Below, in pieces: positions 1 to 5,127 of a DNA stretch of 5,127 nt (its first letter is position 1; each line of letters starts with the position of its first letter). The translations under genes and the position numbers were made by a program. Source of the DNA: Candidatus Coatesiibacteriota bacterium (GTDB lineage: Bacteria; RBG-13-66-14); assembly GCA_030631385.1 (NCBI GenBank), contig DAOVLG010000174.1, forward strand, positions 1 through 5,127, written 5' to 3'. The notes below the pieces were generated by a model. It saw only the letters and a program-made list of their open reading frames with translations, did not search any database and was not told the origin of the DNA.

Positions 1-549
1 CGACCGGTGGGTTTTAACTTTTAGTATCATCACCAATCATGCACAGTTGATATCGCACCATCTATTCTGGCCGTGGTGCGTGGATGTTTGTCATCCCGCC
101 GCCGGATGATGGGGCGATGTGGCAGATGGCGGGAAGCTTGACTGCCATGTTACATGCCCGCGATGCAACTACCGTTACTAAAACCACTGAGGCGATGGCA
201 CAGATTTTTGCACAGCCGGGCCCGGCGGACTTCACCGAGGTTCATTTGCGCAAAAACTGTGCCACCGCCGGCGAGGGACACTTGAGCTTGACCGAAAAGG
301 ACGACGAGCGATGCTTGGCAGGGCGATTAAGGCCAACATCCTTGCGGACTCCAGCGCAGACAGTGATGCAACGGGGTCTACGGTTGTCCCTTATGGCGGA
401 CTCGAACGAAATTCCCGTCCGTTTATTAGTGGGATGGATTTCCGATTCAACCATCGCAATGACTCAAACGCGCTAAATTACTGCAGAAAACACTCCTCGG
501 TTAGTCTAAAATTGACAGATAATCCATACTTGTAAAGAACAAATCCGGA
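1..549. other. Left-end region without a convincing gene
   Basis: This stretch is visibly less GC-rich than the genes to its right and shows none of their third-position G/C bias. It holds one open frame of moderate length (84-476, listed separately). Nothing resembling a tRNA, rRNA or insertion-sequence end was seen, and no clear rho-independent terminator follows the leftward gene that ends at 550. Weak promoter-like words occur (TTGATA at 47-52, TTGACA at 512-517), but neither has a properly spaced -10 box. The region may be plain intergenic DNA, a decayed gene, or the edge of a recently acquired segment. Confidence 0.5.
84..476 (+). CDS. Doubtful hypothetical protein, 130 aa
   Basis: An ATG-to-TAA frame of 130 codons that I do not recognise. 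The predicted protein is mixed in composition and methionine-rich, with no signal peptide, membrane segment or known motif. The first ~75 residues look somewhat protein-like (a helix-prone stretch around residues 22-43), while the second half is richer in Arg, Leu and Ser and less convincing. No good Shine-Dalgarno sequence precedes the ATG; the bases just upstream are GGTGCGTGG. Codon use lacks the strong G/C third-position preference of the other genes. It could be a chance frame, a small transferred gene, or the remnant of a longer one. Confidence that it is expressed is low. Confidence 0.2.
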   Translation: MFVIPPPDDGAMWQMAGSLTAMLHARDATTVTKTTEAMAQIFAQPGPADFTEVHLRKNCATAGEGHLSLTEKDDERCLAGRLRPTSLRTPAQTVMQRGLRLSLMADSNEIPVRLLVGWISDSTIAMTQTR

Positions 550-2271
550 CTACCAGTCGAAGTAGCTGGTCCCGAACTCGATAATCTCGTTCTCCAGGAT
601 CGTTAGGATCGTCAGGGGCTTGTGGGCCTCGCCGTCGGCGTCAAAGCTGGTCTCACCGATGATGCCGGGGTAACGGCGAACCTGGAGCAACCTCTCCGCC
701 AGATCCGGCCGGGAGACTGCCCCCGAATCCAGGGCCGTCGCGATAATCCCGAAGGTGTCGTATGCGTGAGCGGCGAGGTAGGAGGGGTCGGAGGCCCCGT
801 GAGCCCGGTAGGCGATGATGAAGGACCGCACCTCGGGGCGCCGGCTCCTGGTAAAGATTGCGTCGCAGAAGATGGCGCCCTCCACGTACCGCAGCCCCAT
901 CCGCGTCACCGACTCGGCGTTCCAGCCGTTCCCGCCGATCAGCTCGGCCACGATACCGTAGTAGACCAGTTGGGCCGCCAGCTCGGTCAGGGTCGGCTGA
1001 TGCCCCGGGATGAAGATGGCGTCCAACCCCAGCTTACGGAAAACCCTGCACTCGTCGGTGTAAGACTTGTCCTCCAGGGGATAGCTCTGCTCGACCACCA
1101 CGGAGATGCCGTACCTGGGTGCGATGAGGTTGAACGCCTCGCGCATCCCCTCGCCGTAGGCCGTGTCCTCGTACAGGATGCCGAAGCGGTCCAGGTGGAG
1201 GCGCTCCGAGCAGAACTCGGCCAGGGTCTCGCACTGGTTTTCGTAGGTCAGGGCATTGCGGAAAGCGTATGAGGAGAGTGCGGCGAGATCAATCTCGGTG
1301 GCCGCCGGGGTGACCAGGGGAAGCTGGTACTCCTCGGCCCAGGGGATGCAGGCGCGGAAGGCGGTGGAGGAAAGGGGACCGATGACCACGATGGCCTGGG
1401 ATTCCTCGGCCAGGCTCCGCAGAGCTCTGACCGCCCCCTCGGCGGTCCCCTGGCTGTCCGCGACCACCACCTCGAGCTTCCGGCTGTGTGCGGCGTTGTA
1501 CTCCGCGGCGGCCACCTCCACCGCGCTGCGCACCTCGCGCCCGTAGGGAGCCATGTCCCCGGTGAGGGGAACCAGACAGCCGATCACCTTGGGCCGACGG
1601 GCCATGGTCTCGGTGACCTCGGCCAAAAGGGCGGGGGCCTTATCACGGAACTCGGTGGCCAGGGGGTGCTCGGTCAAACGGCGGAGGTGGAGCGCGGCGG
1701 TTTCCATGTCGCCCCGCTCGTAGGCCTCCAAACCGAGCGTGTAGAGAAGGTAGGCCCCCAGATAGGTATCCTCGAACTCGTCGAGAAGCTGTCGGCGTTT
1801 CTCCCGGTCCAGCACCTCGAAGTGCTCGATGAAGCCCTCCAGGGCCGTCTCGGCCAGACGGTTATCCGGATCGGCGGCGATCTTGGCCAAGGCGTAGGCA
1901 GCCTCGAAGTACCTCTCCTGTTGGCTCAGCGCCTTGGCGTAGAGGACGTGGGCGTCCTCGGCCAGCTCGTGGTGGGGAAACTCCTTTAAGAAATCGGCGA
2001 AATCGGCCTCGGCCTCGGCGAAGCGTCCCACCTTGAGTTTCGAGTAGGCGAGACGGTAGAGGGCGATGGGGTACAACCGGGTGTAGGAGTAGACGTCTAC
2101 GACGGCCTGGAAACCCTGTATGGCGCCAGCGTAGTCCTTCTTCTCATAGGCCTCGTTTGCCCGCTCGAAGTGGTGACGGGCGCGGTCGGGAATGTCGGCG
2201 ATGTCGGGCTGGCAAGCCCCGACGAGAAGGGCGAGGGCGACGACAAACAGTATGCCCGGCGGGCGTCTCAA
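550..2271 (-). CDS. TPR / periplasmic-binding-protein lipoprotein (LivJ-type fold, LpoA-like architecture)
   Basis: A 573-residue exported lipoprotein. Residues 1-20 form a lipoprotein signal peptide: Arg2-Arg3, a hydrophobic core, then the lipobox V17-G18-A19-C20. Residue +2 is Gln, not Asp, so in a proteobacterial-type Lol system it would go to the outer membrane. Residues ~30-220 are helical repeats of TPR/YbgF/BamD type; examples are the A-Y-x-x-x-D-Y-x-x-A-I segment at 41-51 and the G-R-F-x-E-A-E segment at 82-88. Residues ~227-573 are a Peripla_BP_6 (branched-chain amino-acid receptor-like) domain. Its family signs are V-P-L-T-G at 234-238, G-P-L-S-S-T at 298-303, P-L-V-T-P-A-A-T at 318-325 and Y-G-E-G at 372-375. 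The start is TTG, supported by GGAGGAA five bases upstream and by the signal peptide beginning there. No LivHMGF-type transport genes are adjacent. Tandem TPR plus PBP1 fold on a lipid anchor is the plan of LpoA, which activates penicillin-binding proteins. A sensing or cell-envelope role is therefore as likely as solute capture. The fold assignment is firm; the function is inferred. Confidence 0.93.
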   Translation of the reverse strand: MRRPPGILFVVALALLVGACQPDIADIPDRARHHFERANEAYEKKDYAGAIQGFQAVVDVYSYTRLYPIALYRLAYSKLKVGRFAEAEADFADFLKEFPHHELAEDAHVLYAKALSQQERYFEAAYALAKIAADPDNRLAETALEGFIEHFEVLDREKRRQLLDEFEDTYLGAYLLYTLGLEAYERGDMETAALHLRRLTEHPLATEFRDKAPALLAEVTETMARRPKVIGCLVPLTGDMAPYGREVRSAVEVAAAEYNAAHSRKLEVVVADSQGTAEGAVRALRSLAEESQAIVVIGPLSSTAFRACIPWAEEYQLPLVTPAATEIDLAALSSYAFRNALTYENQCETLAEFCSERLHLDRFGILYEDTAYGEGMREAFNLIAPRYGISVVVEQSYPLEDKSYTDECRVFRKLGLDAIFIPGHQPTLTELAAQLVYYGIVAELIGGNGWNAESVTRMGLRYVEGAIFCDAIFTRSRRPEVRSFIIAYRAHGASDPSYLAAHAYDTFGIIATALDSGAVSRPDLAERLLQVRRYPGIIGETSFDADGEAHKPLTILTILENEIIEFGTSYFDW

Positions 2272-2276
2272 GAGGG

Positions 2277-2283
2277 TTCCTCC
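2277..2283 (-). promoter_or_regulatory. Ribosome binding site fixing a TTG start
   Basis: On the minus strand this reads GGAGGAA, five bases before the TTG start codon of the lipoprotein gene. There is no ATG near the start of the signal peptide, so this site and the Met-Arg-Arg n-region together justify the TTG start. Confidence 0.85.
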
Positions 2284-2324
2284 GCGACAGACCTGCGAGG
2301 GTGCGGTTAAAGATGTAAAAAGGA

Positions 2325-2354
2325 ATTATACCCCGATGCACCTGGAATGGTCAA
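2325..2354 (-). promoter_or_regulatory. Strong sigma70-type promoter of the lipoprotein gene
   Basis: On the minus strand the -35 box is TTGACC (2349-2354, 5 of 6 to consensus) and the -10 box is TATAAT (2325-2330, 6 of 6), separated by 18 bases. Transcription would start near 2318, giving a leader of about 46 bases before the TTG start. This near-consensus housekeeping promoter suggests steady expression without an activator. It lies back-to-back with the promoter of the rightward gene. Confidence 0.8.
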
Positions 2355-2395
2355 AGGGGCTCCTCTTCCGACCGGTACAAAACGGCAGAGCCTTT

Positions 2396-2424
2396 TTGCG
2401 CTGCGTATCCACTTCTGGTAGACT
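2396..2424 (+). promoter_or_regulatory. Probable weak extended -10 promoter of the GspE/PilB-like gene
   Basis: TTGCGC (2396-2401, 3 of 6) and TAGACT (2419-2424, 4 of 6) are spaced by 17 bases. A TG dinucleotide at 2416-2417 gives an extended -10 element. Transcription would start near 2431, only about 19 bases before the GTG start. The boxes are weak, so the promoter call rests mainly on position, spacing and the TG extension. Overlapping words such as TATACC at 2424-2429 are an alternative -10. Confidence 0.45.
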
Positions 2425-2437
2425 ATACCTCCTATCC

Positions 2438-2445
2438 TAAGGAGG
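2438..2445 (+). promoter_or_regulatory. Strong ribosome binding site fixing a GTG start
   Basis: TAAGGAGG lies four bases upstream of the GTG at 2450 and is an almost perfect anti-16S match. The first in-frame ATG is codon 10, inside the conserved R-L-G-E motif block, so the GTG is the true start. Confidence 0.85.
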
Positions 2446-2449
2446 GGCG

Positions 2450-4129
2450 GTGCCCAAGAAGCGCCTCGGCGAGCTGATGGTGGACATGAGGCTCGCCACT
2501 CGCAAACAGGTCCGGCGACTCCTGGAACGGCAGCGGTCCGTTGGAGGGCTTATCGGAACCCTGGCCGTCAACGAGGGCGTCATCAGCGAGCAGCAGCTCA
2601 AGCGGCTGTTGGCGGAGCAGGCCGGGGTGGAAGCGGTGCCCGAAGACTTCGAGTTATCCCCGGAGCTGGCCGAGCTCCTCCCCGTCCGCGAGGCCAAGAA
2701 GTACGGCGTCGTGCCCCTGAAGGAGGACCACCGCCGTCTGGCCATCGGCACCGCCGAGCCTCAGAACGTCCCCGTTCTCGACGAGCTGGCTTTTGTCACG
2801 GGCAAGGAGATCGTCCCCTACCTGATGCTCGAGATGGAGCTGGCCGACGCCCTGGACCTGGTTTACGCCGACGCCGTAAAAACGGCCACCCAACCTGACC
2901 GCCCGAACCGCCCACCTCCCCCTACCGCTCAAACGATACTCCAGGCACAACCGACCGTTGAACCGATGTTTAGGGGTTACACGCCGGGCGCCGAGAGCCC
3001 GGTGACGCGACTGGTGGCAGCGGCCCTGGACACGGGGGCCGAATTCATCCACCTCCAGGACACCGATGACAACCTCTACATCCGCCTCCGGCGAGCCGGG
3101 GTCCTGGAACCCGCCCCCTTTCAGCTTCCCACGGGCAGCCGGGCCCTCTTCAACCAGCTCAAGGTCCTGGCCGGACTGCCCACATCGGAGCGGAACAAAC
3201 TGCTGAAGGGGCATTTCCGGTTGAACATAGACGGCAACGGGGTGTCGGTCTCGGCCACCTTCACCCCCACCGACCGTGGCGAGCGCACCGTCCTGCGCCT
3301 GGAAACCCACCGCACCGGCGTGCCCTCCTTCAAAGAGTTGGCGGTACCCGAGAAGCTGGCCACCCTTTTACGGGAGACCTCCGAGGGCCGTCACGGTCTG
3401 ATCGTCCTGTCCGGCCCGCCCTTCTCGCGGAAAAAGGACCTGGCCTATGCCATCATGGCCAATCTCGATGGGAGGAGCCGAGCGATCCTCACCGTGGAGG
3501 AATACACCACCTTCAGCCTGGACGAACTGGACACGCTCCGGCCCCACCCCGAGGAGGGCATCACCTACACCAACGCCGTTGAAGCCGCCCTGGAACAGGA
3601 CCCCGACGTACTCTTCGTGGACGAGCTCACCTCCGCCGAGGTGGCCAACGCCCTGATCGGCGCAAGTTACGCCCGGATACTGGTAATACTGCGCCTGTCC
3701 AGCTCGGGTATCCTCTCAGCCATTCTGGCCCTGAAGGAGGTGGGCAAGGAGCCCTTCCTCTTCGCCAGCTCCCTGGCCCTGGTGACGAGCCAGCGGGAGC
3801 TCCGCCGCCTCTGCCCACACTGTAAACGCCCCTACAAGGCCACCAAGGCGGTTCTCGAGAGCCTGCACATCGCCGCCACCCGTCCCTTCACCTTCTACGA
3901 AGCGCCGGGCTGCAAGGAGTGCCATCACACCGGTTCCTCGGGCACGGTCTTGATCTACGAACACCTGGTTCCCAACGCCCAGATCCGACAGCTCCTCGCC
4001 GGGGACCTCTCCATCGAGGAGCTGAGCCGGGCGGCCCGACGGGCGGGTTTAAGGAGCGCCCGCGAGGTCGGATTGGAGCTGGCCCTTTCGGGCGAGGTGT
4101 CGGTGGCCGAGCTTCTACGCCTGACGTAG
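2450..4129 (+). CDS. Degenerate GspE/PilB-family ATPase (probable pseudo-ATPase)
   Basis: A 559-residue protein, the normal length for PilB/GspE, the hexameric motor that powers type IV pilus or type II secretion assembly from the cytoplasm. Residues 1-~140 resemble the MshEN/T2SSE_N region, with R-L-G-E at 5-8 and a second, altered copy near 34-57. Residues ~143-180 are a Pro-rich linker. Residues ~183-559 are the motor fold: H201, R212 and R214 of the N2 domain, G-E-R-T-V-L-R-L-E at 277-285, and a Cys4 zinc site at C455, C458, C488 and C491. The catalytic motifs are broken. Walker A reads G-P-P-F-S-R-K-K-D (322-330) where the family has G-P-T-G-S-G-K-T-T. The Asp box reads V-E-E-Y (349-352) instead of V-E-D-P. 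Walker B reads F-V-D-E-L-T-S (389-395) instead of V-G-E-I-R-D. The His box (408-420) has lost its T-L-H-T-N core. The frame is intact for 1.7 kb, so this is a maintained protein and not a pseudogene. ATP hydrolysis is unlikely. A structural or regulatory role beside an active paralogue is inferred. No other pilus or secretion genes are in view. Confidence 0.92.
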   Translation: MPKKRLGELMVDMRLATRKQVRRLLERQRSVGGLIGTLAVNEGVISEQQLKRLLAEQAGVEAVPEDFELSPELAELLPVREAKKYGVVPLKEDHRRLAIGTAEPQNVPVLDELAFVTGKEIVPYLMLEMELADALDLVYADAVKTATQPDRPNRPPPPTAQTILQAQPTVEPMFRGYTPGAESPVTRLVAAALDTGAEFIHLQDTDDNLYIRLRRAGVLEPAPFQLPTGSRALFNQLKVLAGLPTSERNKLLKGHFRLNIDGNGVSVSATFTPTDRGERTVLRLETHRTGVPSFKELAVPEKLATLLRETSEGRHGLIVLSGPPFSRKKDLAYAIMANLDGRSRAILTVEEYTTFSLDELDTLRPHPEEGITYTNAVEAALEQDPDVLFVDELTSAEVANALIGASYARILVILRLSSSGILSAILALKEVGKEPFLFASSLALVTSQRELRRLCPHCKRPYKATKAVLESLHIAATRPFTFYEAPGCKECHHTGSSGTVLIYEHLVPNAQIRQLLAGDLSIEELSRAARRAGLRSAREVGLELALSGEVSVAELLRLT

Positions 4130-4280
4130 GGGGTCCCTCCGGGGCGCGTTTAGTAGAACCGATATCATCACTGACCACCCCAAGGAGTCTCTTACGCCGC
4201 CACCCCGCGCCTCGACGCCGACCCGTTGATCCGGTGCGCAGATGGTGGGGGAACGCTCCGTGACGTCCTGCCCCGGTAAT

Positions 4281-4289
4281 AGGAGGGGG
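4281..4289 (+). promoter_or_regulatory. Shine-Dalgarno-like sequence unusually far from the ATG
   Basis: AGGAGGGGG is a strong anti-16S match, but 19 bases separate it from the ATG at 4309. The reading frame is open back to 4264, and the only start-like triplet at a normal distance is ATC at 4297-4299 (7-base spacing). The site either serves a non-canonical ATC start adding four residues, or works at long spacing. It could also be a chance G-rich run. Confidence 0.5.
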
Positions 4290-4308
4290 ACGCAAGATCG
4301 CAAGCGCA

Positions 4309-4845
4309 ATGTTCGAAGACGAAGACAACGAACCAACCGACGAAGCACCGGAGTCCGAAGACGAGCGGTCGCTCCTGGAGCGTTACCTCGAGGAGTTCCG
4401 ACAGGGCTTCCTCTACGAGATCCTCCGCTGGGGTAACGACCGGCTGCTCCACGGGGGCAGTTTCATGCGGATCGTGGAAAAGGCGTGCGCCGAGTTCGCC
4501 CGGGAGGGTCCCACGGGTTCAGACGCCGGAAGCCTGATCTTTGAGGAGATATTCCGCGGCGAGGAGCTGGATCGTCTCCTGGGTTGGTCCGGTGAGGAGC
4601 AGGTGATCCAGGTGGACCCATCCCGGGTTCTTCTGTCCTTCGAGAAGGCCCTGGAGAATAGCGCGTTGGCCGACCGCCGGTTCTTCACCCGGTGGCGAAT
4701 AAGCCGGCTTACGCTGGAGTTCCTGCGCACCCTCGAACGGGTGCTCAACGAAGACGGCTATCTGGCCGAGAGGTTCCGCTTCGAGTACGGCCTCTTTTTA
4801 GAATCTCTCGGAGACGGTCGCGCCGGCAGAAGGCTGGAGGGCTGA
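4309..4845 (+). CDS. Hypothetical acidic, helix-rich protein, 178 aa
   Basis: I do not recognise this protein. Residues 1-20 are very acidic (Asp/Glu-rich, with Pro) and probably disordered. Residues ~21-65, ~74-92, ~105-145 and ~150-168 look like amphipathic helices with many Glu, Arg, Leu and Phe residues, suggesting a small soluble cytoplasmic helical protein. There is no signal peptide, membrane segment or metal motif, and only one cysteine (Cys60). Codon use has the same G/C third-position bias as the GspE/PilB-like gene upstream, which supports real coding. It lies 179 bases downstream of that gene on the same strand, with no obvious terminator between them, so co-transcription is possible but not shown. 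The ATG at 4309 is taken as the start, although the nearest strong Shine-Dalgarno sequence is 19 bases away; an ATC start at 4297 is an alternative. A partner role for the pseudo-ATPase is conjecture from position only. Confidence 0.82.
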   Translation: MFEDEDNEPTDEAPESEDERSLLERYLEEFRQGFLYEILRWGNDRLLHGGSFMRIVEKACAEFAREGPTGSDAGSLIFEEIFRGEELDRLLGWSGEEQVIQVDPSRVLLSFEKALENSALADRRFFTRWRISRLTLEFLRTLERVLNEDGYLAERFRFEYGLFLESLGDGRAGRRLEG

Positions 4846-4871
4846 TCTTCTGATAAAAACGTATTAGCTGT

Positions 4872-4899
4872 TTGTTAAGGACTAGCAACGGCGTATATT
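4872..4899 (+). promoter_or_regulatory. Possible sigma70-type promoter
   Basis: TTGTTA (4872-4877, 4 of 6) and TATATT (4894-4899, 5 of 6) are separated by 16 bases, with a predicted start near 4906. No gene begins within the window after it. It could drive a gene beyond 5127 or a short RNA containing the downstream hairpins, or it could be chance in an AT-rich stretch. Confidence 0.35.
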
Positions 4900-4942
4900 T
4901 GCAGTAGCTACATCAGTGGAGGGCATCTTATTGGGCCACAGT

Positions 4943-4997
4943 GTAGGGTAGGGTCTTTAGACCCTGCCGCTGGTGGGCTATAGAGGCCCGGCCCTAC
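4943..4997. repeat. Palindromic intergenic repeat with three-way-junction symmetry
   Basis: The outer arms GTAGGG (4943-4948) and CCCTAC (4992-4997) are exact reverse complements. They enclose two inner hairpins. The first, AGGGTCT-tt-AGACCCT (4950-4965), has a perfect 7-bp stem extendable to 10 bp with one G-T pair (4947-4956 with 4959-4968). The second lies at 4975-4989: GGGC pairs with GCCC, plus one G-T pair and a 5-base loop. Its arm looks like a perfect 6-bp stem (GGGCCT/AGGCCC) that lost one C. The nested design resembles dispersed REP- or MITE-like intergenic repeats of GC-rich genomes. Only one copy is present here, so its repetitive nature is inferred. Confidence 0.6.
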
Positions 4998-5001
4998 GTT
5001 G

Positions 5002-5027
5002 AGGCGAGGGGTTAATACCCCTTGTCT
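5002..5027. repeat. Strong inverted repeat beside the palindromic element
   Basis: AGGGGT (5007-5012) and ACCCCT (5017-5022) pair perfectly around the loop TAAT. The stem extends outward to 11 bp (5002-5012 with 5017-5027) with two G-T pairs on the plus strand. The bases after it (TTGGTGTTTTGCG) are only moderately T-rich, so it is at best a weak terminator. It may be a third arm of the neighbouring repeat, or a terminator for transcripts reading through from 4309-4845. Confidence 0.5.
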
Positions 5028-5127
5028 TTGGTGTTTTGCGGGAGCGACCAGCGGGAACTATTAGTTACGCGTGTACGCGGTGCTATCCCTTAGATTGGCG
5101 ATGCCGTGGAGTCGCGGGGCCGTGTCC

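Larger units (their letters stand above)
4846..5127. other. Right-end intergenic region with palindromes
   Basis: No coding frame is supported here. The first ~60 bases are AT-richer and contain a possible promoter (4872-4899). Positions 4943-5027 hold a tight cluster of inverted repeats, listed separately. A small perfect palindrome-like element, CGCGT-gt-ACGCG, lies at 5068-5079. The last ~45 bases show nothing recognisable. Confidence 0.6.

Noticed and set aside
395..407. tRNA T-loop-like word (GTTCGAGTCC on the minus strand)
   Set aside because: The bases on either side do not form a T stem, and no acceptor, D or anticodon arm can be built.
311..535. Possible frameshifted continuation of the 84-476 frame
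   Set aside because: Read upstream of 311, this frame is Arg-rich and unlike protein, and the two products share no recognisable family that would support a broken gene.
512..540. Perfect TTGACA -35 box
   Set aside because: No acceptable -10 box follows at 15-19 bases, and it would fire convergently into the end of the lipoprotein gene.
622..1272. Open frame of 216 codons on the plus strand
   Set aside because: It lies antisense to the well-supported lipoprotein gene; its Gly/Val/Arg/Gln-rich composition is typical of a GC-rich shadow frame.
1486..1989. Open frame of 167 codons on the plus strand
   Set aside because: Also antisense to the lipoprotein gene, biased toward Gly, Leu and Val, with no motif or ribosome binding site.
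2353..2397. Terminator-like hairpin followed by five T residues
   Set aside because: No gene on the plus strand ends upstream, the loop is long, and the arms overlap two promoters; an operator-like dyad or chance fits better.
2654..3310. Open frame of 218 codons on the minus strand
   Set aside because: Antisense to the GspE/PilB-like gene; Gly/Gln/Val-rich shadow with no recognisable domain.
2450..4129. Calling the GspE/PilB-like gene a pseudogene
   Set aside because: The frame is uninterrupted at full family length, with a strong ribosome binding site and normal codon bias; only the catalytic motifs are changed.
3888..4328. Overlapping frames on both strands across the end of the GspE/PilB-like gene and the following gap
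   Set aside because: Their products are dominated by Arg, Pro and Gly and they overlap a convincing coding region, so they reflect GC content only.
4943..5027. CRISPR array
   Set aside because: The symmetry is nested inverted repeats; there are no direct repeats at regular spacing.

Overview
This window appears to come from the chromosome of an uncultured, GC-rich, Gram-negative-type bacterium. The two large genes are strongly GC-biased at third codon positions. One encodes an exported lipoprotein and the other a protein of the type IV pilus/type II secretion ATPase family. The taxon cannot be fixed from this sequence. A deltaproteobacterium-like or candidate-phylum lineage (Coatesbacteria, for example) is a guess from gene style and from the palindromic intergenic repeat. 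No rRNA, tRNA, insertion sequence or CRISPR array is visible.

Layout. Positions 1-549 are less GC-rich and hold no convincing gene, only a weak open frame (84-476, +). Positions 550-2271 (-) encode a 573-residue lipoprotein that joins an N-terminal TPR-like helical region to a C-terminal periplasmic-binding-protein (PBP type 1) domain, an architecture reminiscent of LpoA. Positions 2272-2449 are a compact divergent promoter region, with a near-consensus sigma70 promoter for the lipoprotein and a weaker extended -10 promoter for the rightward gene. Positions 2450-4129 (+) encode a 559-residue GspE/PilB homologue. Its N-terminal MshEN-like region, arginine residues and Cys4 zinc motif are recognisable, but its Walker A, Walker B surroundings, Asp box and His box are all badly altered, so it looks like an intact but catalytically dead paralogue. 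After 179 bases, positions 4309-4845 (+) encode an unrecognised 178-residue acidic, probably helical soluble protein with a misplaced ribosome binding site. Positions 4846-5127 are non-coding, with a possible promoter and a dense cluster of palindromes resembling a dispersed intergenic repeat.

How the genes may work together. The pseudo-ATPase and the 178-residue protein lie in the same direction and could be co-transcribed. No other pilus or secretion gene is present, so a link to a pilus or secretion machine rests on homology alone. The lipoprotein is transcribed divergently. It has no transport permease or ATPase beside it, which argues against an ordinary amino-acid uptake role. The most interesting items are the degenerate GspE/PilB protein with its partly retained c-di-GMP-type motif, the TPR-PBP lipoprotein, and the structured repeat at the right end.
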